Assembly: GCA_025449515.1 (NCBI GenBank)
Contig: JANWJI010000139.1
Location: 1 to 5,309, forward strand
Length of the DNA stretch: 5,309 bases
Direction: 5' to 3'
Source: Nitrososphaeraceae archaeon
GTDB lineage: Archaea; Thermoproteota; Nitrososphaeria; Nitrososphaerales; Nitrososphaeraceae
The notes below the pieces were generated by a model. It had not been told where the DNA came from, did not search any database, and was given only the letters and a program-made list of their open reading frames with translations. The translations under genes and the position numbers were made by a program. How positions within the stretch are numbered: position 1 is the first letter of the stretch; each line of letters begins with the position of its first letter. Shown here in pieces: positions 1 through 5,008 of the stretch.

Positions 1-393
1 AGTCTCCTGCTAAGTTAGTATATTATTAACTTTCAGTCATAATAATATCTTGCTTTCATAAATCATAAAGCATGCCTTCAAATGGGTGTTCCATTTTCAC
101 GCTTAACAGTCTAATAAGAATGCATAGCTTTATGGTTTGCTTGATAAGTCAATCAATTAACTATATTATGCCCTTGTTTCATATATATATCGAATATAGC
201 GAGTGTGGCTCTCTGTAGAATAATAATGTTTTGAACACCAGTAGAGCTATGTAGAACACAATCCAATGTGAATGTTGAAAGAATCAGGACATGTTAAGCT
301 GGCAAATACCATGTATCGTGTTTTGAGAAATTCAAGGTGGCAGCGTTTATCGGTGTTTGAAGCGATAGTTAGATATGAATCTCAGCGGTGTTT
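1..393. other. AT-rich region without a recognisable gene
   Basis: I see no supportable gene here. The stretch is AT-rich, with an ATATATATAT run near 181-190. A 68-codon plus-strand frame begins at 272 and runs past this region, but its composition is unconvincing and it has no clear ribosome binding site or family resemblance. No tRNA, rRNA, CRISPR or insertion-sequence end was recognised. Confidence 0.4.
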
Positions 394-543
394 TTACAAG
401 AAATTCCTAACTGACTTGCGTATACATAAAGTTTTTAGAACGGGTCCCGAAACGTCAACTAATAGACGTAATACATAGTTTATTTCTTTTAATCCTTTTC
501 TGACTTCAGCATCAGCGCCAATAACAAGAACTCCGATATTGGC
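394..543 (-). pseudogene. possible gene remnant, minus strand, unidentified
   Basis: On the minus strand 49 codons are open between a stop just upstream (ending beside position 543) and a TAA at 394-396. The frame contains no ATG, GTG or usable TTG start. The translation nevertheless reads like the core of a folded protein: it begins ANIGVLVIGADAEVRKGLKE, a hydrophobic beta strand followed by an amphipathic helix, and later has a second hydrophobic strand (VLRLLVDV). This strand-loop-helix pattern is common in Rossmann-like and universal-stress-type folds, but I cannot assign a family. It overlaps a plus-strand frame at 272-478 that looks less protein-like. It may be a fragment of a decayed gene, in keeping with the other remnants in the window, or a chance open frame. 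Confidence 0.22.
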
Positions 544-610
544 TTAACTTGCCCTCTACAACGTTCATTTAAAGATGAATGGTAATTGATTAAGAATAAG
601 TAGATAATAT

Positions 611-617
611 TATAAAT
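611..617 (+). promoter_or_regulatory. possible TATA box upstream of the patatin remnant
   Basis: TATAAAT at 611-617 lies in an A/T-rich stretch about 55-60 bases before the ATG at 672. With usual archaeal spacing, transcription would begin near 640 and leave a leader of about 30 bases. No Shine-Dalgarno sequence is visible before the ATG. Such motifs are frequent by chance in DNA this AT-rich, so support is weak. Confidence 0.2.
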
Positions 618-671
618 GAGAAAATTAGATGGGCAAAGATAAAAACCTAAATTTGATGCAATTCTTTATCA

Positions 672-877
672 ATGAACAGCAATAATAACACCGTTCCTCC
701 GGTTCAAAGAGCATTGGTTTTGCAAGGAGGGGGTGTGCTAGGTGCGTATGAAGTAGGAGTATTGAAAGTACTATGTGACGATGTTGGCGAAGTACAATGA
801 AGAGGCAATTATTCGATATCGTTGCCGGAACGTCAATAGGTGCAATAAATGCCGCAGTACTAGGGCGTCAAAGTTAG
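672..877 (+). pseudogene. patatin-like phospholipase, frameshifted and truncated
   Basis: Two consecutive frames together spell the N-terminal third of a patatin-like phospholipase (a Ser-Asp dyad acyl hydrolase). Frame one (672-800) has a polar start, then RALVLQGGGVLGAYEVGVL, which carries the glycine-rich oxyanion-hole motif GGGxxG at residues 19-24. It stops at TGA 798-800. The second frame (797-877, shifted by -1) continues with LFDIVAGTSIGAINAAVLG, which holds the nucleophile elbow GxSxG; the serine codon is 833-835. In intact members these blocks lie in one frame about 20-30 residues apart, so the break is a frameshift. The second frame ends at TAG 875-877. The substrate/helical part and the catalytic Asp motif (DG-A/G) are not found downstream. 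The ATGA overlap at 797-800 could in principle allow reinitiation, but the product would still lack the Asp half of the dyad. I call it a dead gene. Confidence 0.82.
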
Positions 878-1195
878 AAGTGAAGAATTGCCAGTGCTGA
901 ATAGACAATTAGGTCGACTCAATTATAACACGGCAGGACATTTGATTAAGGATTTAATTGTTGGGAAAAATAACTAAGGTGACAGAAAGTACAGCATGAG
1001 AAATAATACAATCAATTGAGAACAGATACGAAAACGCCATTCCCAGAGACAAGATAGCATAGAACGTTTTTAATCATATTTAATTATTTTAGATGGCCTT
1101 TCATTGTTGAGCCATTAAGATCTAAATGTAGGTTCATTAATATTGATGAATCTAATAAGAATTGTATTATCTATTAATGTTAGACTCGACTAATC
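878..1195. other. gap with possible decayed coding scraps
   Basis: No intact gene is seen. In the frame of position 979 a readable piece with two internal stops (TGA near 997, TAG at 1060-1062) includes EIIQSIENRYENAIPRDKIA (about 1000-1059) and ends at TAA 1081-1083. In another frame a piece around 1088-1123 reads FRWPFIVEPLRS, which could be a downstream shred of the patatin gene. Neither can be assigned with confidence. The A/T-rich end of the gap leads into the operon promoter. Confidence 0.3.
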
Positions 1196-1202
1196 TTTAT
1201 AA
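1196..1202 (+). promoter_or_regulatory. TATA box (box A) of the oxidase-permease operon
   Basis: TTTATAA at 1196-1202 (context CTTTATAAG) matches the archaeal box A recognised by TBP. Its centre (about 1199) lies 27-29 bases before the TTG at 1228. Archaeal transcription begins roughly 25-27 bases after the box centre, so the mRNA should start at or within a few bases of this codon. That gives a leaderless transcript, which is common in Thaumarchaeota. No Shine-Dalgarno sequence is present between box and start, as expected for leaderless translation. Confidence 0.6.
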
Positions 1203-1227
1203 GTGTGGCTAACCTAACTAAATTTGC

Positions 1228-2427
1228 TTGTTCATAGTACGCTCACAAATACTACTAATATTATTGTCTATTATGGCCATCATAACGACTGCGTTTGCTC
1301 TTTCTGCATTTAGTACATCGTCTCCAGTAGTAAATGTAGTGCAGGATGATCCACGAAAGAAAAATATAATTAGTGATAATAGTAACAACAGCAACATCAA
1401 TGATCCCAGTCTAGGCCACCATATCACTACCACGTCACATGCCTTGTTTGATACTACAGGTGACATCCTAGATCCTACAAGCCAAGTTACTAGTGGAAAA
1501 AGGATAGCAATTGATCCTATGAAATATCTACGTACATTTAGCTATGGCCGTGTATCGACTAATTCAGCAGGTGATACATCTACTACAATTAGGGAATTTA
1601 CTTTAATAGCCTCGGATGATAAGATAATGGAAGTATCACCAGGTGTTTTTTACAATGTCTGGACTTTTAATGGGACGATTCCTGGACCAACAATAAGAGC
1701 GACAGAAGGAGATCTAGTAAGAATTCATTTTGTAAATAATGGTTCAAAGCCTCATTCAATACATTTTCACGGAATACATAGTTCAGAGATGGATGGTGTT
1801 TTTGATATGGTTTCCCCTGGAGGACAATTCGTTTATGAATTCTATGCAGAACCATTTGGGGTATTTCCGTATCACTGTCATATGCAACCTTTAGAAGAAC
1901 ACATATCACATGGATTGTATGGGGTATATATCGTAGATCCGAAGAATAAACCTAGACCTACTGCAGATGAAATGGTAATGGTGATGAACGGTTATGATAC
2001 TGATTCAGACAAGGAAAATAATTTTTACACTGTAAATGGAATTCCATACTACTATATGCATCATCCCATTCAAATTGAAAAAGGTAGATTAGTGAGAGTT
2101 TATTTGGTAAATATGCTAGAATTTGATCCAATAAACAACTTTCATTTACATGCCAATATGTATCAACTTTATAGATCTGGAACAAGCCTCACGCCTGACG
2201 AGTATACTGATATGGTAACTATGAGTCAAGGAGAGAGAGGCATACTGGAATTCACTTACAAATATCCTGGACCGTATATGTTCCACGCCCACAAGACAGA
2301 ATTTGCTGAAAAAGGCTGGATGGGTACTTTCCTGGTTAAAGATGAGAATAGGTCTATGAATGAGAGTAATTCGGTAAAAAGTATCACAAATACTCTACAA
2401 CCGCTAGTAGGAAGAGGTAGTGATTAA
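1228..2427 (+). CDS. secreted two-domain multicopper oxidase
   Basis: This 399-residue protein has two cupredoxin domains and all four HxH copper motifs of the multicopper oxidases: H179/H181 in HSIHFHG, H216/H218 in YHCH, H306/H308 in FHLH, and H353/H355 in MFHAH. The type 1 site is in domain 1: H176, C217 and H225, with L230 at the axial position where copper nitrite reductases have Met. Domain 2 has no Cys, so this resembles the two-domain type with T1 copper only in domain 1 and a trinuclear cluster between subunits of a trimer. The enzyme should oxidise an unknown donor and reduce O2 outside the membrane; NirK-like annotations of such proteins are not supported by the T3 histidines. Residues 2-29 form a signal peptide or anchor (R5, then a hydrophobic run). 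Residues 30-100 are a Ser/Asn/Asp-rich linker. The TTG start is preferred over ATG 1273 because it adds the charged n-region and fits the TATA box; a stop at 1219-1221 blocks further extension. The permease gene follows after 5 bases. Confidence 0.93.
   Translation: MFIVRSQILLILLSIMAIITTAFALSAFSTSSPVVNVVQDDPRKKNIISDNSNNSNINDPSLGHHITTTSHALFDTTGDILDPTSQVTSGKRIAIDPMKYLRTFSYGRVSTNSAGDTSTTIREFTLIASDDKIMEVSPGVFYNVWTFNGTIPGPTIRATEGDLVRIHFVNNGSKPHSIHFHGIHSSEMDGVFDMVSPGGQFVYEFYAEPFGVFPYHCHMQPLEEHISHGLYGVYIVDPKNKPRPTADEMVMVMNGYDTDSDKENNFYTVNGIPYYYMHHPIQIEKGRLVRVYLVNMLEFDPINNFHLHANMYQLYRSGTSLTPDEYTDMVTMSQGERGILEFTYKYPGPYMFHAHKTEFAEKGWMGTFLVKDENRSMNESNSVKSITNTLQPLVGRGSD
2414..2418 (+). promoter_or_regulatory. 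weak Shine-Dalgarno for the ZIP permease
   Basis: GAGGT at 2414-2418, inside the last codons of the oxidase gene, matches the archaeal anti-Shine-Dalgarno sequence. It lies 14 bases before ATG 2433, longer than the usual 5-9. Translation of the permease may therefore rely partly on coupling to termination of the oxidase at 2425-2427. An internal ATG at 2520 (residue 30) preceded by AAGGT is a possible alternative start, but it would remove the charged cytoplasmic N-terminus. Confidence 0.35.
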
Positions 2428-2432
2428 GCGAG

Positions 2433-3851
2433 ATGGAGAAGGGAGACGGAGAAGAAATAGAAAAGATAGAGAATAGAATAGATCAGCAAAGGAATAGTGA
2501 CAAAAAGGTAGCAAAAAATATGTTAATCTCGATATCTGTTGCGATAATCCCACTTGTAGTATTAATCGGTATGATCGCATTTCTTTTCGGTCCTGGTCAA
2601 TCATTTCTGATGATAAAATCTGCTAACCCCATACCTGAAATTACTATAGAAAGGTTAGAATTCCAAGATGGTAAAATTGTGGCATTTATTCGTAATACCG
2701 GACCTTCGGATGTTACTATTGCTCAAGCAGATATAAATGATAGAATTCAAGCAGCTGCGGTCGAACCAGGTAAGAATCTATCTAGGTTGTCAGTGGCAAA
2801 AGTCATTATACCTTTCATTTGGAACCCCGGAGAACCGTACGAAGTTGGAATAACCACTTCTGATGGAATAAGATTTCATAAGAGTATAGATGCTGCCGCA
2901 TTAGCTCCTAGTCCAGATATTAAACAAGCATCATTGTTTGCAGTAATAGGAACATATGTAGGAGTTATACCTGTCATGATAGGACTTTTATGGTTTCCAT
3001 TCATAAAAAGACTAAGCAGGAGCAAATACACTTTCTTCTTGTCTCTTACTGCAGGATTACTAGTCTTTTTGGGATTAGATGCACTAATAGAAGGAAATAA
3101 AATTGCTTCAGAAAACGTTGCAGGAGTTTTTAATGGGCAGATGCTTATTGCAATGGTATCGATAATATCATTCTTGGCGTTACTGTATGTATCTGAATAT
3201 CTTGTTGATCGAGCCAATGCTGGCAATAATGTACAACATAAGATTTTTTCAGATCCTCAACTAACAAAACCATCATCGTTAACATCTTCGCCATCATTAC
3301 ATGCACAACAACAGAGACTAAAACAACTATCAAAACCTACTATAATAGCACTCATGATTTCGATAGGTATAGGGCTACATAACTTAGGTGAAGGCCTAGC
3401 TATAGGTGCAGCAATTTTACTTGGTAAGGTTGCTCTCAGTACTTTTCTAATAGTTGGATTCACATTACATAATACTACTGAAGGGTTGGCAATAGTAGCA
3501 CCATTGGCAAGAGCCAATAATAAAGCTACGATAGGAAGATTAGTTATATTGGGAATAATAGCTGGATCTCCAGCGATAGTAGGAGCTTGGATAGGAGGAT
3601 TTTTTTACTCACCAATTGCTGCAATAATCTTTCTGGCTATAGGTGCTGGGGCAATATTTCAGGTGGCGTTTTCAATTCTTACATGGATATCAAACAATAA
3701 TGACAGCAAAAATACTGATCCCAAAAATGAAGCAGATTCAAAGGAACGATCGTTACCGAAGAAAAAGGCTTGGTTAGATTTATCATCGATTGTAGGTTTT
3801 GTAGCTGGGATGATAATAATGTATATGACATCTTTACTGGTAGCATCTTGA
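2433..3851 (+). CDS. ZIP-family (GufA-type) metal permease with N-terminal extracytoplasmic domain
   Basis: This 472-residue membrane protein probably carries divalent metal (Zn, Fe, Mn or Cu; specificity not readable). Order: charged cytoplasmic tail (1-29), an extra membrane helix (about 31-53), a beta-rich extracytoplasmic domain (about 60-160, with a CARDB/Ig-like pattern such as IVAFIRNTGPSDVTIAQADI), then eight ZIP helices (about 168-190, 199-219, 236-258, 303-330, 333-358, 366-391, 395-418, 449-470). Helix IV carries HNLGEG (H316, N317, E320) and helix V HNTTEG (H346, N347, E350), the paired metal-site signatures of the GufA branch; the LIV-1 HEXPHE motif is absent. With the added helix, the ZIP core keeps its normal outside-outside topology. 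The III-IV loop (259-302) is Ser/Gln-rich rather than the His-rich loop of many ZIPs. Typical ZIPs of this branch have about 250-300 residues, so the N-terminal 165 are an addition. It lies 5 bases after the oxidase and is surely co-transcribed; metal supply to, or exchange with, that copper enzyme is an inference. Confidence 0.92.
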   Translation: MEKGDGEEIEKIENRIDQQRNSDKKVAKNMLISISVAIIPLVVLIGMIAFLFGPGQSFLMIKSANPIPEITIERLEFQDGKIVAFIRNTGPSDVTIAQADINDRIQAAAVEPGKNLSRLSVAKVIIPFIWNPGEPYEVGITTSDGIRFHKSIDAAALAPSPDIKQASLFAVIGTYVGVIPVMIGLLWFPFIKRLSRSKYTFFLSLTAGLLVFLGLDALIEGNKIASENVAGVFNGQMLIAMVSIISFLALLYVSEYLVDRANAGNNVQHKIFSDPQLTKPSSLTSSPSLHAQQQRLKQLSKPTIIALMISIGIGLHNLGEGLAIGAAILLGKVALSTFLIVGFTLHNTTEGLAIVAPLARANNKATIGRLVILGIIAGSPAIVGAWIGGFFYSPIAAIIFLAIGAGAIFQVAFSILTWISNNNDSKNTDPKNEADSKERSLPKKKAWLDLSSIVGFVAGMIIMYMTSLLVAS

Positions 3852-4024
3852 TCAGATATTTGTGCTATAGCATCATCCTTTACTTTATCGCGCTGTCTTA
3901 ATGATGATTGGTTTAATTCATCCAATTCTTATACCTTGCTTCGAATATCTATCCTTATCTTTCCATTGGAAGCGATCTAAAATTGTCATATTTTACAAAG
4001 AATGAAATTTCCACTAGGAGATTC

Positions 4025-4087
4025 ATGACAAGTAAGGCTTATCACGAAGCACATGTACATAAAGAACATGACGAATTCCAAAAATAA
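4025..4087 (+). CDS. possible 20-residue histidine-rich peptide
   Basis: An ATG at 4025 preceded by AGGAG at 4016-4020 (spacing 4 bases) opens a 20-codon frame ending in TAA 4085-4087. The peptide is strongly polar, with four histidines (H7, H10, H12, H15) interleaved with acidic residues (E8, E14, D16, E17), a pattern able to bind metal ions such as Zn, Ni or Cu. It lies 173 bases after a metal permease. A TATTTTAC element near 3989-3996 is at fair distance to be its own box A. I recognise no family. It could be a real small protein, the start of a longer gene cut off by the sequence change just downstream, or a chance frame; the Shine-Dalgarno and the composition are what lift it above noise. 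Confidence 0.33.
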   Translation: MTSKAYHEAHVHKEHDEFQK

Positions 4088-4088
4088 A

Positions 4089-4100
4089 GGGATTCGAACC
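4089..4100 (-). other. tRNA T-arm-like fragment
   Basis: The minus strand reads GGTTCGAATCCC, identical to the T-loop (box B) consensus of tRNA genes. Only the two loop-closing G-C pairs form: the 5' side (CTCGG) does not pair with the full 3' side (CCCTT), and no matching acceptor or anticodon arm is found within 80 bases. So it is not a working tRNA gene. It may be a tRNA 3'-end relic of the kind left by tRNA-targeting integrases, or coincidence. The integrase remnant begins about 95 bases away. Confidence 0.2.
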
Positions 4101-4155
4101 GAGAGTGCAATTCCCGCCCAGTCCATTATGTATAGGGATTCATATATTGCAACTA

Positions 4156-4161
4156 CTTATA
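4156..4161 (+). promoter_or_regulatory. possible TATA box of the integrase remnant
   Basis: CTTATA at 4156-4161, in the context ACTTATAGAAAT, would place a transcription start near 4186, about 9 bases before the ATG at 4195. A GGAGG at 4176-4180 lies 14 bases before the same ATG. Both are plausible leftovers of the integrase gene's own start signals, though the spacing is not ideal. Confidence 0.25.
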
Positions 4162-4194
4162 GAAATAATTGTAATGGAGGAGCAATAAACTGCC

Positions 4195-4772
4195 ATGCCA
4201 GTTAGACTGACTACAACGCTGTCAGATTCTTAGTGCCAAATACCAAATACTACTAATGCCGGTCTGCTGAATGGGCTTTATGCTTTATGAAGACAACAGG
4301 TGCTTCAGAAAGCCACTGTAATAATACCTTGAAGACAGCGATAGCCTTTGCACATTTCGTAGGTCCTGACCGATCGTTTTACGACATTAGAACAAAGGAC
4401 AAGATTACAGACTTTCTAGATGCAAGGATGAAGGATAATGTTACTGACCATGAGAAGAAATGGATAATAACTTGGAACGACTATCTTGGAGATTTAAAGT
4501 ATCTGTTCCGATCGTTACACAATTACAAATTAAAGATTGACCAAGGCCTAGAATCTAACTCGAATCCATTAGATTCGGAGACTCCACTATTTGCACAGAT
4601 AAGGAAAAAAAGATCAAGAGAGAGTCGGTACGGAGAGAACGAAATTTGGGAACTAGGTGAACTTCAAATCATCATAAAGTACGAGCCCCATAAACGGAAC
4701 AAAGCGGCCTTGGCTTTAATGTGGGATCTAAGTGGACGCAAGTTAAAAAAAATCTTTGATTTACTTATTTAG
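4195..4772 (+). pseudogene. archaeal tyrosine recombinase/integrase, decayed and lacking its catalytic domain
   Basis: The main readable part is a 161-codon frame (4287-4772) whose sequence (KTTGASESHCNNTLKTAIAF, then FYDI, KWIITWNDYLGDLKYLFRSLHNY, KYEPHKRNKAALALMWDLSGR) matches my memory of the N-terminal core-binding region of integrases common in soil Thaumarchaeota. It ends with the box I arginine (R151 of this frame) and then diverges into KLKKIFDLLI and a stop; the rest of the catalytic domain (HxxR, tyrosine) is absent downstream. The frame before it (from ATG 4195) reads MPVRLTTTLSDS, a TAG at 4231-4233, then CQIPNTTNAGLLNGLYAL and TGA 4288-4290. This looks like the missing N-terminus in a different frame. 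So there is an internal stop, a frameshift at the ATGA (4287-4290) and a lost C-terminus. An 8-A run at 4745-4752 lies near the divergence point. A translated product could still bind DNA but could not recombine it. Confidence 0.8.
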
Positions 4773-4857
4773 ATAGCCAATAGAAACCTTGTCTGTTGGT
4801 ATGTCTGGATGGACTAGCCGGGACGGCCAATTTATTAATTAGCCTGCCAAACATAGT

Positions 4858-4873
4858 AGGTCTAGTTAGACCT
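4858..4873. repeat. short perfect palindrome
   Basis: AGGTCTA-GT-TAGACCT is a perfect 7-base inverted repeat with a 2-base centre. Its shape resembles an operator half-site pair for a dimeric regulator or a small cruciform. No gene start lies close downstream on either strand, so no function can be given. Confidence 0.5.
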
Positions 4874-4923
4874 CATGCTTCATGCAGTCAGACCACATCA
4901 AATTCAAATAAACAGACGACCGG

Positions 4924-5008
4924 CCGTTATAGAATTCAGTCGCCTTAGGGGATGCTCCTCCTACCTATGACAAGCACTGAATTCATTTAACGTCCGTGTG
5001 TATAACGG
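4924..5008. repeat. split two-part inverted repeat
   Basis: The left arm is continuous: CCGTTATA (4924-4931) then GAATTCAGT (4932-4940). The right arm holds exact complements of both parts, ACTGAATTC (4976-4984) and TATAACGG (5001-5008), separated by 16 extra bases (4985-5000). A third small hairpin sits in the loop: TAGGGGA (4946-4952), TGC, then TCC-T-CCTA (4956-4963) with one bulged T. The 17 paired bases could form a branched RNA or cruciform, or be the ends of a small non-autonomous element. A further copy of CGTTATAGAAT lies at 5039-5049. Confidence 0.55.

Larger units (their letters stand above)
3852..4194. other. intergenic region after the operon
   Basis: No long gene is present. 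T-rich plus-strand tracts at about 3875-3890 and 3950-3962 could serve as archaeal transcription stops for the operon, but no hairpin or long U-run marks one. The region holds the possible 20-residue His-rich ORF at 4025-4087, the tRNA T-arm-like sequence at 4089-4100, and a possible TATA box at 4156-4161. Confidence 0.4.

Noticed and set aside
272..478. Plus-strand 68-codon frame
   Set aside because: It has no Shine-Dalgarno or well-placed TATA box, many Arg/Ser/Thr residues and no recognisable motif. The opposite strand over 394-543 looks more protein-like, so this is probably a shadow or chance frame.
110..1162. Twelve-base repeat TCTAATAAGAAT near 110 and 1150
   Set aside because: Two copies of a short AT-rich word 1 kb apart with unrelated flanks; no element structure.
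3659..3925. Minus-strand 88-codon frame overlapping the end of the permease
   Set aside because: Its first part (from a TTG) is polar and helix-like, but most of it is antisense to the well-supported ZIP helices VII-VIII, and a stop precedes the TTG directly.
4089..4141. AGGGATTC direct repeat near 4088 and 4134
   Set aside because: Eight bases only, with different flanks; not enough to call attachment-site repeats.
4817..4877. tRNA-like start (GCCGGGACGGCC) in the downstream region
   Set aside because: The opening resembles a tRNA 5' end, but no D-arm, anticodon arm, T-loop or complementary acceptor strand follows. The block is explained as the small GCCG/CGGC hairpin.
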